A DNA stretch of 64,000 nt. Origin: Chryseobacterium nakagawai. GTDB taxonomy: Bacteria > Bacteroidota > Bacteroidia > Flavobacteriales > Weeksellaceae. Each line of letters starts with the position of its first letter. Position 1 is the first letter of the stretch. The notes under the pieces were generated by a model. It saw only the letters and a program-made list of their open reading frames with translations, did not search any database and had not been told where the DNA came from. Of this stretch, positions 1 through 8,701 are shown one piece after another. The stretch lies in contig NZ_LR134386.1 of the NCBI RefSeq assembly GCF_900637665.1, positions 2,596,501 through 2,660,500 of the forward strand, in the 5' to 3' direction. The translations under genes and the position numbers were made by a program.

Positions 1-1457
1 TGAAAGCGCTGGAACTCCTTTTAATCGAGTTTGAAAAACAAAATCCGGGTAAGGTTTTTGATGAAGATTTCATTAAAAATAAAACAGTAGGATATGAGGA
101 TTTCATGAAGCAATTTGACCAGTATAAACTGTATGAGTTGGCTGAACTTTCAGGAGTATCCAAGGAAGCACTTCATCAGGCCGCTGAAATGATGGCATTC
201 AAAAAAAAGATTATCGTCAGTTGGGGAATGGGGCTTACCCAGCAGCCTAATGGAGTTGATATGATCCGCGAAATATTGAATATCCTTTTGCTGAAAGGAA
301 GTATTGGTAAACCGGGAGCTGGAGTATGTCCTGTTCGTGGTCACAGCAATGTTCAGGGAAACAGAACGATGATGATTGATGAAAAACCTACAGATGAACA
401 GCTCGATCGCCTTGAAAATTTCTACGGCTTTAAAGTTCCCCGCAAACATGGATATGATGTGGTACGAGCCATAAAGGCAATTCACGAAGAAAAAATAAAA
501 GTAATGTTCTGTATGGGTGGGAATTTCCTTTCTGCCACACCAGATACTACATTTACTGCCAATGCCTTGAGAAAACTTAATTTACTGGTATGTGTTTCCA
601 CTAAACTGAACAGAGGACATCTTGTACATGGTAAAGAAGCTCTCATTCTCCCCACTTATGGAAGAAGTGATAAAGATATCGTCAATGGAGAAGTGCAAAT
701 TATTACAACAGAGAACTCAATGGGGGTTGTTCAGAGTTCAAAAGGGATGCTGGATGCCATTTCAGATAACCTTATCAATGAAACGCAGATCGTATGCCGC
801 ATGGCCATGGCTACGCTAGGGGACCGTGCTGTAGTGAATTGGCAGCGTTTCCATGATAGTTATGATGCGGTAAGAGATGATATTGAACAATGTATTCCAG
901 GTTTTACAGAGTATAACGTTCGTGTCAGACAAAAAGGAGGCTTCTATCTTCCCAATGCAGCAAGAGATGAACAAAGCTTTTCAAAGGAGCTTGGCGGCCG
1001 TGCGCCATTTACATTAACAGAAATTCCAGACAATACATTGGCTTCCGATGAATATATGATGGCTACCACCAGAACTCATGACCAATTCAATACAACGATT
1101 TACGGCTTGGATGATCGCTATCGTGGAATTAAAAACGAACGTCGTGTTATATTCATGAACCAAAAAGATATTGATAAAGCCGGATTTAAAGCGGGTGATA
1201 AAGTGGATCTTTTCAACTATGATGACGATATAGAAAGAGTTGCTCCTCTGTTTATTATTGTTTCCTATCAGATTCCTGAAAAGAATACCGTTACCTATTT
1301 CCCGGAAACCAATGTTTTGGTCTCGGTAAATAATGTGGTAAAAGAAAGTAATATGCCCGCTTCCAAGTATGTAAAAATCAAGATTAAAAAACACGATCCT
1401 GAAGTCTATAAAAAAGTAGACGAAATGCTGTACCGGGGAGCGATTCAAAAACCATAA
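1..1457 (+). CDS. FdhF/YdeP-type molybdopterin oxidoreductase, 3' part
   Basis: The reading frame is open from the window edge (codons from base 3) to a TAA at 1455-1457, so the 5' end lies outside; about 485 codons are visible, against roughly 760 residues for full YdeP-family proteins. Seen: molybdopterin-oxidoreductase motifs such as WGMGLTQQPNG, GKPGAGVCPVRGHSNVQGNR and MGGNFLSATPD, then a C-terminal dinucleotide-binding-like domain (TRTHDQFNTTIYG). Family knowledge: formate-dehydrogenase-like enzymes using bis-MGD; the substrate of YdeP members is poorly defined. A second molybdopterin-type gene follows 18 bases downstream, and molybdenum cofactor genes lie nearby on the other strand. 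Confidence 0.88.
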   Translation, partial: KALELLLIEFEKQNPGKVFDEDFIKNKTVGYEDFMKQFDQYKLYELAELSGVSKEALHQAAEMMAFKKKIIVSWGMGLTQQPNGVDMIREILNILLLKGSIGKPGAGVCPVRGHSNVQGNRTMMIDEKPTDEQLDRLENFYGFKVPRKHGYDVVRAIKAIHEEKIKVMFCMGGNFLSATPDTTFTANALRKLNLLVCVSTKLNRGHLVHGKEALILPTYGRSDKDIVNGEVQIITTENSMGVVQSSKGMLDAISDNLINETQIVCRMAMATLGDRAVVNWQRFHDSYDAVRDDIEQCIPGFTEYNVRVRQKGGFYLPNAARDEQSFSKELGGRAPFTLTEIPDNTLASDEYMMATTRTHDQFNTTIYGLDDRYRGIKNERRVIFMNQKDIDKAGFKAGDKVDLFNYDDDIERVAPLFIIVSYQIPEKNTVTYFPETNVLVSVNNVVKESNMPASKYVKIKIKKHDPEVYKKVDEMLYRGAIQKP

Positions 1458-1475
1458 TTATTCTTATATTGTTCT

Positions 1476-1961
1476 ATGAAAAAGATACTGCCTATAACGC
1501 TGTTATTGCTTTCCGGCTGGGCATTTTGTCAATCCGGATTCAAATTGAAAGTGAGTGGGGACGTTTCCACACCTTTAGAGTTGAGCCTCACAGATTTATC
1601 GAAGATGCCTAGAAAAGAAGCATCCCTGAAAGACAAGGATGGAAGTGTTCACAGGTATACGGGAGTTGCCGTTCAGGATATTCTTGCAAAGGCCGGAGCT
1701 CCTTCCGGAAAAGAGCTTCATGGAGAAAATATATCAAAGTATGTATTGGCAAAGTGCGCAGACGGGTATCAGGTTTTATTTTCATTAGCAGAGTTGGATG
1801 CTTCCATTGCAGACAAAAATGTTATTGTGGCAGATACCATGGATGGAAAACCATTGTCCGAGTCAAAGGGTCCGCTTCGTATTGTGGCAGAAGGAGAGAA
1901 AAAACCTGCTCGCAGCTCTTATCAGCTGGAATCTTTAGTGATAGGCCAGATTAAGAAATAA
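1476..1961 (+). CDS. Small secreted molybdopterin-binding (SUOX-like) domain protein
   Basis: 161 residues. An N-terminal signal peptide (about 1-18, ending AFCQ) precedes a single compact domain of the sulfite-oxidase molybdopterin-binding type. Seen: a strand motif LKVSGDVSTPLELSL near the N-terminus and the C-terminal signature GPLRIVAEGEKKPARS. Many short family members lack the full catalytic apparatus, so enzymatic activity is not assured. It starts 18 bases after the YdeP-type gene, so the two are probably co-transcribed, which suggests a periplasmic partner or a separate molybdoprotein. The domain assignment is good; the substrate is unknown. Confidence 0.72.
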   Translation: MKKILPITLLLLSGWAFCQSGFKLKVSGDVSTPLELSLTDLSKMPRKEASLKDKDGSVHRYTGVAVQDILAKAGAPSGKELHGENISKYVLAKCADGYQVLFSLAELDASIADKNVIVADTMDGKPLSESKGPLRIVAEGEKKPARSSYQLESLVIGQIKK

Positions 1962-1990
1962 ATTTAAAATAAAAGCTTTACAAAAACAGT

Positions 1991-2908
1991 ATGATTATAA
2001 GGAAGAAGGAACATTGGTTTAAAATGCTTTTTGTATGGCATGGTTCAGTATTACCTGGGCTGTTGCCACGTCTTTTTTTACTTTTTATTTTATCGTTGGG
2101 CGTAGTGTATCTGCGTGGGGTTATTTTTTCCTTTAAAATTCCCCTTAATCCGGCCCCATTAACATTATTTGGTTTTGTTCTCGCCTTATTCTTAGGGTTT
2201 AGAAATAATGCAAGCTATGACAGATTCTGGGAAGGGCGTAAATTATGGGGTGCTTTATTAAATACTGCCCGTTCACTAACCCGGCAGGCTTTAACCTTGA
2301 AAAATATAAAAGAAAGCCATGTTTCTGTCCCTGAATTTATCAATTTATTAGGTGCTTTTATTTTTGCACTAAAACATCAGCTTAGAGGAACAGATGCATA
2401 TGAAGATTTAAAAGAAAGATTGAGTGAAAATCAGCTAAAAATAGTTTCTGCAGCAAAGTATAAACCTGCTGTCATTATGAGGTTATTGGCAGAATGGGTT
2501 CAGAAAGCAAAAGAGGAAGGAAGCATAGATACGATTCAGCAAGCCCGTTTTGATGAAAATTTTGATAAACTTTCCGATATTGTAGGAGGTTGCGAAAGAA
2601 TTATTTCCACACCTCTTCCTTACAGCTATCGTGTTTTGCTGCACCGTACCGTCTATATTTATTGCTTTCTTTTACCATTTGGGTTGGTTGATTCATTGCG
2701 ATGGTTTACTCCACTTATTGTTGTGTTTGTAGCCTATACATTTGTAGCGTTTGAAGCGATAGCTGATGAAATTGAAGAACCATTCGGTACAGAAGCTAAC
2801 GATTTGGCTTTAAACAGTATGAGTGTAATGATTGAAGAGACGATTCATGAAATGTCAGGAGAGGAGATTACAACTTTTCACAAAGAAAAACAGACGATCA
2901 TAGACTGA
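1991..2908 (+). CDS. Bestrophin-family membrane channel
   Basis: 305 residues, the usual size of bacterial bestrophins (UPF0187). Seen: hydrophobic segments near residues 20-45 and 55-70; the family motif FRNNASYDRFWEGRKLWG in the first third; a second membrane pair around 205-250; and the acidic stretch DEIEEPFGTEANDLAL near the C-terminus, matching the conserved bestrophin EDPFG region. Family members are pentameric ion channels of the inner membrane; bacterial ones often conduct cations. It follows the molybdopterin gene by 29 bases and may share its transcript, but I see no functional link. Confidence 0.85.
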   Translation: MIIRKKEHWFKMLFVWHGSVLPGLLPRLFLLFILSLGVVYLRGVIFSFKIPLNPAPLTLFGFVLALFLGFRNNASYDRFWEGRKLWGALLNTARSLTRQALTLKNIKESHVSVPEFINLLGAFIFALKHQLRGTDAYEDLKERLSENQLKIVSAAKYKPAVIMRLLAEWVQKAKEEGSIDTIQQARFDENFDKLSDIVGGCERIISTPLPYSYRVLLHRTVYIYCFLLPFGLVDSLRWFTPLIVVFVAYTFVAFEAIADEIEEPFGTEANDLALNSMSVMIEETIHEMSGEEITTFHKEKQTIID

Positions 2909-2924
2909 TAAACTTATAAAACAT

Positions 2925-3461
2925 TTGGAAAATTCGATTATTTATACACTTGGGCATTCTACTCATCCTTTGGAAGAATTTTTAAAAATGTTGAAATCAT
3001 TCAATATTGAAGTTCTTGCTGATGTACGGAGATTTGCAGGTTCAAAAAGATATCCGTGGTTTAGTAAAGAAAACCTAGAGAAGGTATTGCCTGAACATAC
3101 GATTGAGTATATCCATTTTGAAGAATTAGGAGGAAGGAGAAAAGTTCAGCCTGATTCAGTCAATAGCCGCTGGAGAAATGAATCTTTCCGTGGGTATGCT
3201 GATTATATGCAAACTGAAGAGTTTGCCAAAGCTGTTGAAAAGCTTGAAAGCATTGCAAGAACAAAAACAACTGCATTTATGTGCTCAGAAGCGGTATGGT
3301 GGAGCTGTCACAGGTCTATGATCTCAGATTATCTCAAAGCGAAAGGCTGGGATGTGAAACATATTATGAATATTGGAAAAGCTGAGGAACATCCTTATAC
3401 TGCCCCTGCAAGAATTACCAATGGCAAAGTTTTTTATTCAGATGCGAGTTTGTTTGATTGA
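2925..3461 (+). CDS. DUF488 family protein
   Basis: 178 residues. The start used is TTG at 2925, because no in-frame ATG lies before the conserved opening YTLGHSTHPLEEF. Other DUF488 signatures are DVRRFAGSKRYPWF (about 33-46) and the C-terminal MCSEAVWWSCHRSMISDYL, with the conserved Cys and CHR residues. The family is widespread and its biochemical role is not established. It starts 16 bases after the bestrophin stop, so it is probably the last gene of this + strand group; convergent moeB-side sequence follows. Confidence 0.82.
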   Translation: MENSIIYTLGHSTHPLEEFLKMLKSFNIEVLADVRRFAGSKRYPWFSKENLEKVLPEHTIEYIHFEELGGRRKVQPDSVNSRWRNESFRGYADYMQTEEFAKAVEKLESIARTKTTAFMCSEAVWWSCHRSMISDYLKAKGWDVKHIMNIGKAEEHPYTAPARITNGKVFYSDASLFD

Positions 3462-3509
3462 TATAGTCTTTAAGTACTTTAGGGCAGTAGGTTACAATAT
3501 TTGTCAATG

Positions 3510-3600
3510 CTAAGGATACTTAAGTTTTTTGAAAATCTTTGATTTTTCATCTTCTGTGCAGTTCTTTACCATGTTGTTACCAGCTTCTAAAATGAAATTA
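3510..3600 (-). other. Short open stretch after moeB, possible gene remnant
   Basis: On the - strand, a frame different from moeB reads LNFILEAGNNMVKNCTEDE and then KSKIFKKLKYP before a TAG at 3510-3512. It looks protein-like (charged, with normal codons) but has no convincing start codon. It may be the tail of a decayed gene or chance. Nothing else is evident in 3462-3634. Confidence 0.18.
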
Positions 3601-3634
3601 AGTGGTAAAACAAAAACTTTTGTGTTTAAATAAA

Positions 3635-4675
3635 CTATGGAAGTATTCCATTAAGACCATTTTGTAAAGAAAACACCTCCTTTTCAGGAAATTCTTTTTT
3701 AATTTTTCTCGCAGCTTCCATACTTCGTTTACCGGATTGACAGTAAATAATGATAGGATTTGAAATTGAAGAAATAAAAGAGAAATGACCCTCCAGTTCA
3801 TCCAACGGAATATTTTTTCCACCAATATTAAAATTCTGATATTCTTCCTTTGTACGTACATCTATCGTTTCAAAGTTGTTCTGATCCTTCATAAACTCTT
3901 CAAAATCTATAAGCTGGATCGTCTGAGACAAGCCTGTAATCTGAACGGAAGTTTTCCTTAACTTAATGATTTGTACTCTCCCTGTCATCACATTCATCAT
4001 CCATAGTTTTCCTGCTAAAGTTTCTTCAGATCGGATGAGATATTTTATAGCTTCGTTAGCTTGCATACAACCTACCATCCCTGCTAAAGTAGGAATGACA
4101 CCGCCTTCTCTGCAATTAGGAACCTGAGATTCTTCTGCGTTAGGAAAAACATCACGGTAGTTGGGAGAATAGGTGCCGTCTTTTTGTAAAACATTCCAGA
4201 TGCTTGCCTGGCCCTCATGTTGGTAAATTGCTCCATATACCAAAGGTTTTCCCACTAAAACACAGGCGTCATTCAACAGGCATTTCGTTTCAAAATTATC
4301 GGTTCCTTCAATGATGATATCAAATCCCGAAATCAGTTCCATCACATTGGAAGAAGTAATTCGTAATCGATAGGGGATAATGGAAACAGAAGGATTTTGC
4401 TGCTGTAATCTTTTGGCTGCAATATTTACTTTGTAGGCTCCTACATCATCAGGTGTATATAAAATCTGACGATGGAGGTTGCTTAAAGAAACAATATCAT
4501 CATCTGCAATACCAATAGTACCTACACCGGAAGAGACAAGGTATTGAGCAGAAGGACATCCAAGACCTCCCATGCCTACAATAAGAACTTTAGCATTTTT
4601 AAGCAGTTCCTGGGACTCGATGCCAAATCCGGGTAAAGCAATCTGACATTGATAACGTTCAAATGATGTACTCAT
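3635..4675 (-). CDS. moeB: MoeB/ThiF-type adenylyltransferase with C-terminal rhodanese domain
   Basis: 346 residues. E1-like adenylation domain (about 1-245): nucleotide-binding GMGGLGCPSAQYL, then DDDIVSLSNLHRQ. Rhodanese domain (about 255-345) with a candidate active-site Cys in YCQSGKRS. Role: adenylates the C-terminus of a MoaD- or ThiS-like sulfur carrier; the rhodanese part may hand over sulfur. The usual CxxC zinc pairs of E. coli MoeB are absent (SPNYRDVFP sits where CYRC is expected), while the catalytic-type Cys in NCREGGV is kept. Last gene of the cofactor cluster. A ThiF or HesA role is possible, but the context favours molybdopterin synthesis. Confidence 0.82.
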   Translation of the reverse strand: MSTSFERYQCQIALPGFGIESQELLKNAKVLIVGMGGLGCPSAQYLVSSGVGTIGIADDDIVSLSNLHRQILYTPDDVGAYKVNIAAKRLQQQNPSVSIIPYRLRITSSNVMELISGFDIIIEGTDNFETKCLLNDACVLVGKPLVYGAIYQHEGQASIWNVLQKDGTYSPNYRDVFPNAEESQVPNCREGGVIPTLAGMVGCMQANEAIKYLIRSEETLAGKLWMMNVMTGRVQIIKLRKTSVQITGLSQTIQLIDFEEFMKDQNNFETIDVRTKEEYQNFNIGGKNIPLDELEGHFSFISSISNPIIIYCQSGKRSMEAARKIKKEFPEKEVFSLQNGLNGILP

Positions 4676-4689
4676 AATTTGTTTCTTTT

Positions 4690-4935
4690 TTCACTTTTCT
4701 TCTAGCACGAATGCACGAATTTTTTAATATTTATGATTCAGTTTATTCCTTTTAATTTATCTATAAAAAGCCTAATCTTTATTATCAATTCCAATCACTA
4801 CATTTTAGAATCTTATTCGTGTATTCGTGGCTCTCAATATTTTCCACAATCATCTGCCTAATTGGCGTAATCAACGAGAGAAAAACTCCTTGTGCCTTAA
4901 AACATACAGATGAGCAATTTTTGCCTTCGCGTTTC
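4690..4935. repeat. Decayed intergenic repeat with ACGAAT motifs
   Basis: The space between moeB and mobA contains AGCACGAATGCACGAATTTTTT (split here by mention only as a motif around 4704-4725), TCGTGTATTCGTGGC around 4818-4832 and TTGTGCCTTAAAACATAC around 4890-4907. The first two are in opposite orientations. Related sequence recurs at 6040-6066 and 10532-10583. I read this as a worn copy of a dispersed intergenic repeat; no gene is visible. Confidence 0.45.
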
Positions 4936-4943
4936 CAACAAAA

Positions 4944-5558
4944 TTAATTTTTTAGAATTCGTTGTGCTTTTTCAGCATCTTCAGGTGTATTCACATTCAT
5001 TAAAGCATCTGGATTATCCGGTTTTAAAATAAGTGTATCACTATTCATTAAAACCTTTCGCGGACAGGTATTTCCGATACCCAGAAAGTTGAGCAGCAAA
5101 GGATAACTTTTAGGTTCCCAAATCGTAATTAAAGGCTCTGGTAATCCGTCAAAAGGACTTTCATAAGTGGTCGCTGCCTTTTCTGGATTCCGGGACTGTA
5201 CTAAGAACTCCAAAGATTTTGGATCCAATAACGGGAGATCACAGGCTACCACCAGCCATGCCCTATCTCTTTGAGCCCGTAATGCGGAAAGTATTCCACC
5301 AAAAGGACCCATATTCAGGAAAGTATCGGTAAGAGCTTTATAATCCGGATCAAAGTTTTCCAGCTGATCCTGTCGGCAGGAAATAAAAACTTCATCACAA
5401 AATGGAGCCACAAGATCTGCAGCAAAATAACGCTGTTCTTTTCCATGCCATTGAAGAAGATCTTTAGGTTTTCCCATTCTTACGCTTTTTCCACCGGCGA
5501 GAACAAGACCGTTGATTCTGGGAATTGTATTAAGCTCGTCTGAAATCATTTTTTCCAC
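4944..5558 (-). CDS. mobA: Molybdenum cofactor guanylyltransferase MobA
   Basis: 204 residues. The MobA/GlmU-type nucleotidyltransferase signature LVLAGGKSVRMGKPKDLL sits near the N-terminus; WLVVACDLPLLDP (mid-protein) gives the metal-binding Asp region, and the C-terminus has the typical VNTPEDAEKA. It joins GMP from GTP to molybdopterin to make the guanine dinucleotide cofactor in the cytoplasm, which fits the YdeP-type enzyme nearby. Its start at 5558 overlaps the moaC 3' end by 29 bases in another frame; the start is supported by the distance to the LAGG motif. Confidence 0.88.
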   Translation of the reverse strand: MEKMISDELNTIPRINGLVLAGGKSVRMGKPKDLLQWHGKEQRYFAADLVAPFCDEVFISCRQDQLENFDPDYKALTDTFLNMGPFGGILSALRAQRDRAWLVVACDLPLLDPKSLEFLVQSRNPEKAATTYESPFDGLPEPLITIWEPKSYPLLLNFLGIGNTCPRKVLMNSDTLILKPDNPDALMNVNTPEDAEKAQRILKN

Positions 5559-6006
5559 CTGATTTTTCTATTAATTTAATTTCTTTGATGACAATATCAT
5601 GACTCAGTGCCTTGCACATATCATAAATGGTTAATGCTGCAACAGATGCTCCAGTTAATGCTTCCATTTCCACACCGGTTTTAGCTTCTATACTTGCAGT
5701 GCATTCAATGACAATTTCGTTGTGGTCGTTCAGTTCTATGTGTAAATTACAATTATCAAGTCCAATTGGGTGGCAAAGAGGAATGAGGTCACTCGTCTTT
5801 TTAGCACCCATAATTCCTGCAATCATAGCAATCTGGAAGACAGAACCTTTTTTGGTTTTGAAATCGTCTTGTTGTAAAGCCTCTAATACATTGTTTGGTA
5901 AAGAAATAATGGCTTGTGCAACGGCTTTTCTCTTGGTTACACTTTTTCCGCCAACATCTACAATGGCTGGCTCTCCGTTTTTATTAAGATGGCTAAATTC
6001 TGACAT
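5530..6006 (-). CDS. moaC: Cyclic pyranopterin monophosphate synthase MoaC
   Basis: 158 residues, the normal MoaC length. Seen: the opening FSHLNKNGEPAIVDVGGKSVT; the family motif IPLCHPIGLDN around residues 75-85; and GVEMEALTGASVAALTIYDM around 111-130, which carries the conserved Glu-Met-Glu active-site stretch. It converts the MoaA product to cyclic pyranopterin monophosphate. It lies upstream of and overlapping mobA, and 160 bases downstream of moeA; the gap contains a short ACGAAT repeat copy. Confidence 0.95.
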   Translation of the reverse strand: MSEFSHLNKNGEPAIVDVGGKSVTKRKAVAQAIISLPNNVLEALQQDDFKTKKGSVFQIAMIAGIMGAKKTSDLIPLCHPIGLDNCNLHIELNDHNEIVIECTASIEAKTGVEMEALTGASVAALTIYDMCKALSHDIVIKEIKLIEKSGGKNDFRRA

Positions 6007-6036
6007 ATATTCTTTTTTAAACCACAGATATAAATT

Positions 6037-6068
6037 CTATTAGCTATGAATGCACGAATTTTTTTAAT
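6037..6068. repeat. Short ACGAAT-type repeat copy
   Basis: TGAATGCACGAATTTTTTTA around 6047-6066 matches the sequence found at about 4708-4727 downstream of moeB. It sits in the moeA-moaC gap. Confidence 0.45.
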
Positions 6069-6166
6069 GTCTTTTGCATTATAGTCCAGTGGTAAAAAAG
6101 TAACCACATAGGCTCATAACTTTTTAGGAACTCATTAATTTTATTTGTGATATTGTATACGTTATT

Positions 6167-7369
6167 TTAATTATTATACTTCCATACCCGGTATACTTCC
6201 CCCTTTTTAAAGCTATTCTTTTCCAAAGGAAGCTCCATAAAAGCATTGGTATCTGCAAGATGAGAAAAATCCCCTGAACCATTGGTATTAACTGCTTCAG
6301 CAGTCAGTTGTCCCAATTGATTTGTCCCAAGTTTCACCTGAACAAAATATTGCAAGGAAAAGGGAACTTCGATATCATTTTGTAAAACCGCAAACTGAGG
6401 CGAACTTCCACAGATTTCCAGAGACCTTTCCAACCATGGGATAAAATACCGATGCAGGCACATAAATACCGAAACCGGATTTCCCGGAAATGCAAAAACA
6501 AGTTTCTGAGCATTATTTTTACCAAACCAAAAGGGCTTTCCTGGTCTTTGTTTTATTTTGTGAAATAGCTTTTCTATCCCAAGCTCTTCACAAACCTGAG
6601 GCAAATAGTCAAATTTCCCCATAGATACTCCGCCACTCATCAGGAGAACATCATATTCTTGAATGCAGCGGGAAATTTCTTTTTTGACCTCTTCATAGTC
6701 ATCGTTGAGATGAAGAGTATCAGCTTCAATATGGTATTTTTTTAAAACAGATTGTACGGTGATTCCATTGGAACGCCTTAACTGATAAGGAGATGGGGTT
6801 AATTCTGGGCTTATCATTTCATCTCCCGTAGAAATGATAATGATCTTAGGCAATTTTTTAGCAGCTATAGTAATTTTTCCAATAGATGAGACTATTCCAA
6901 TGATCGCTGGAGTAATTGTCTGATTGGCTTTTACCAGAACTTCACCTTCTTTTTTATCCCTGCCTCTCAGATGGATATTCTGTCCTTTTTTAATATCAAT
7001 AATAATACTTGCGACCCCGTTATTGATGGATAGATCTTCATATCGGATGACAGTATCTACTGAACGGTCTAAAGCAGCCCCGGTCATGATTTCTACACAT
7101 TCGGTTTCTGAATCAATAGCTACAGAAGGTTCTCCTGCAGACTGTATAGCTTTAATAGGAAAGGAGCGGATTCCTTTTTCATAAGCACTATATTGAATGG
7201 CAATTCCATCTACAGTAGGACGGTCAAAAGGAGGTAAATCCCGATCGGCTTTGAGGTCCTCGTCCAAAATTCTTCCTAATGCGTGGTCATAAGAAATATA
7301 TTCTGTTCCAAAGTTATTCGTTTGGGAAAGTATAATCTCTTCTGCCTGTTGTACGGTAATCATTTCCAT
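6167..7369 (-). CDS. moeA: Molybdopterin molybdotransferase MoeA
   Basis: About 400 residues from the ATG at 7369; the longer open frame upstream overlaps moaA and is not needed. The start is chosen because it opens MEMITVQQAEEII, lies 2 bases after the moaA stop and has a GGAGG at good spacing. Seen: the MoeA motif RPTVDGIAIQYSAY (about 45-58); the MoCF-type core IISTGDEM; SGGVSMGKFDYLP; and RPGKPFWFG with FPGNPVSV. It inserts molybdate into adenylated molybdopterin. The partner adenylyltransferase MogA/MoaB is not in the window. Confidence 0.94.
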   Translation of the reverse strand: MEMITVQQAEEIILSQTNNFGTEYISYDHALGRILDEDLKADRDLPPFDRPTVDGIAIQYSAYEKGIRSFPIKAIQSAGEPSVAIDSETECVEIMTGAALDRSVDTVIRYEDLSINNGVASIIIDIKKGQNIHLRGRDKKEGEVLVKANQTITPAIIGIVSSIGKITIAAKKLPKIIIISTGDEMISPELTPSPYQLRRSNGITVQSVLKKYHIEADTLHLNDDYEEVKKEISRCIQEYDVLLMSGGVSMGKFDYLPQVCEELGIEKLFHKIKQRPGKPFWFGKNNAQKLVFAFPGNPVSVFMCLHRYFIPWLERSLEICGSSPQFAVLQNDIEVPFSLQYFVQVKLGTNQLGQLTAEAVNTNGSGDFSHLADTNAFMELPLEKNSFKKGEVYRVWKYNN

Positions 7370-7371
7370 AG

Positions 7372-8361
7372 TTATCCTCCTATTGTTGCCATCGACTGAT
7401 GAATGGATAAAGCGTTCAGACTTTGTCGTTCTGCTTCCCATCCGTCTTTGGGTTTATGATGTATGCTGTTGATAATTATATTTTTCAATTCGCTATTGGT
7501 TGCTCCTGAACGAATGATATCTTTTAAATTAATTCCACCCCCTTCGTACAGACAGGTTCTCAATATACCGGAAGGAGTTATCCGTATTCTGTTACAATCT
7601 CCACAGAAAGAACGTGTATAAGCGGCAATAATGCCGATATTTCCTATAAAACCAGGTATTTTGTAATTGTAAGATGTGGAACTTTTAGGATCTTCTATTT
7701 TTTCTATCTCAGGAAAATGATTGCTGATGTAAGTATAAATTTGTGGATAATTCCATTTTGGAACTATATCCGCATTATCATTTCCATTGAATGGCATTTC
7801 TTCAATAAAACGGACATCCACCGGAAGCTCTTTTGTAAGTTCAACCAAAGGAATAATATCCTCAGTGTTTTGATTGTCCATCACTACTGTGTTAATCTTT
7901 ACTTTGATGTGATGTTTCAATAAACCATCCAATGTTTTCATCACTTTATCAAAGCTTTTGCGGCGGGTTATTTTGAAGAAACGGTCTGCATCCAATGTAT
8001 CAAGGCTAAGGTTAACCGATTTTATTCCGAATGCTTTTAGCTGCGGAATATATTGCTCGGTAAGAAGCCCGTTTGTCGTTAAACTTATATCCGTAATTCC
8101 ATGAAGCTGCGATATTTTTTCAATAAGACTGATGCAGTTTTTTCTGACAAAAGGTTCACCTCCGGTTATTCTGATTTTGTCTACACCAAGATGGGTAAAG
8201 ACGGAACATATTCTAAGCATTTCTTCATCAGTCATCAGGTCATTTTGCTTGATCCATGCAAGCCCGTTTTCCGGCATACAATACGTACATCGGAGGTTGC
8301 ATCTGTCTACAACGGCCAGCCTTAGATAATTGATATGTCTTCCGAATTTGTCTGTTAACAT
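7372..8361 (-). CDS. moaA: GTP 3',8-cyclase MoaA (radical SAM)
   Basis: 329 residues, typical MoaA length. The radical-SAM cluster CxxxCxxC is in VVDRCNLRCTYCMPENG (about 17-33). ITGGEPFVR follows, and the second 4Fe-4S cluster is in FCGDCNRIRITPSGILRTCL (about 252-272). It catalyses the first step of molybdenum cofactor synthesis, from GTP, in the cytoplasm. First gene of the - strand cofactor cluster, with a TATATTTG promoter box 27 bases upstream. The normal C-terminal GG tail is present (ends in ATIGG), important for activity in known MoaA proteins. Confidence 0.96.
   Translation of the reverse strand: MLTDKFGRHINYLRLAVVDRCNLRCTYCMPENGLAWIKQNDLMTDEEMLRICSVFTHLGVDKIRITGGEPFVRKNCISLIEKISQLHGITDISLTTNGLLTEQYIPQLKAFGIKSVNLSLDTLDADRFFKITRRKSFDKVMKTLDGLLKHHIKVKINTVVMDNQNTEDIIPLVELTKELPVDVRFIEEMPFNGNDNADIVPKWNYPQIYTYISNHFPEIEKIEDPKSSTSYNYKIPGFIGNIGIIAAYTRSFCGDCNRIRITPSGILRTCLYEGGGINLKDIIRSGATNSELKNIIINSIHHKPKDGWEAERQSLNALSIHQSMATIGG
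7376..7380 (-). promoter_or_regulatory. Shine-Dalgarno site that fixes the moeA start
   Basis: On the - strand GGAGG ends 6 bases before the ATG at 7369 and lies inside the moaA 3' coding end. Clear Shine-Dalgarno sequences are unusual in this AT-rich lineage, so this one supports the short start and translational coupling with moaA. Confidence 0.6.
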
Positions 8362-8387
8362 ATGAGTATAGGAAAAAGAACCTTACA

Positions 8388-8395
8388 CAAATATA
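8388..8395 (-). promoter_or_regulatory. -7 promoter box for the molybdenum cofactor genes
   Basis: TATATTTG on the - strand matches the Bacteroidetes -7 consensus TAnnTTTG, 27 bases before the moaA ATG. I see no good TTTG -33 box. The rest of 8396-8701 is AT-rich and shows no gene. Confidence 0.5.
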
Positions 8396-8597
8396 CTTAT
8401 TGTTTTAACGATAAACTAGAAATATAAATATTGAAAATGAAGCATGATAGAGTAGAGATGTTGGCTTTAAAAGCAAGATATATAGAATGATAGAGTTAGG
8501 GTTGATTGTTTTTTAATGGCCTTATTGATAATAAACGATATGAAAATATGATATTCTTATCACAGTTTATGATATTTCCGGACGGAGAAGAAGAGTG

Positions 8598-8605
8598 TAT
8601 CTTTG
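8598..8605 (+). promoter_or_regulatory. -7 promoter box before the AraC-type gene
   Basis: TATCTTTG fits TAnnTTTG and lies about 97 bases before the ATG at 8702. It sits in the loop region of a small GAGTG/CACTC inverted repeat. No clear -33 partner. Confidence 0.4.
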
Positions 8606-8701
8606 CACTCTGCTAAAAATAATAGGAAATAAAATATATTGCAATGGTAACACAAAACAATATATGAGGTATTTTCATAAATTAGTATTGAAAAGAATGG
8701 G

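Noticed and set aside
3598..3861. 87-codon - frame at the end of moeB
   Set aside because: Overlaps the rhodanese domain in another frame; no motif.
5627..6043. 138-codon + frame over moaC
   Set aside because: Antisense shadow of moaC, which has full family motifs.
7372..7441. Longer MoeA start at 7441
   Set aside because: It would overlap moaA; the ATG at 7369 has a GGAGG and matches the family start.
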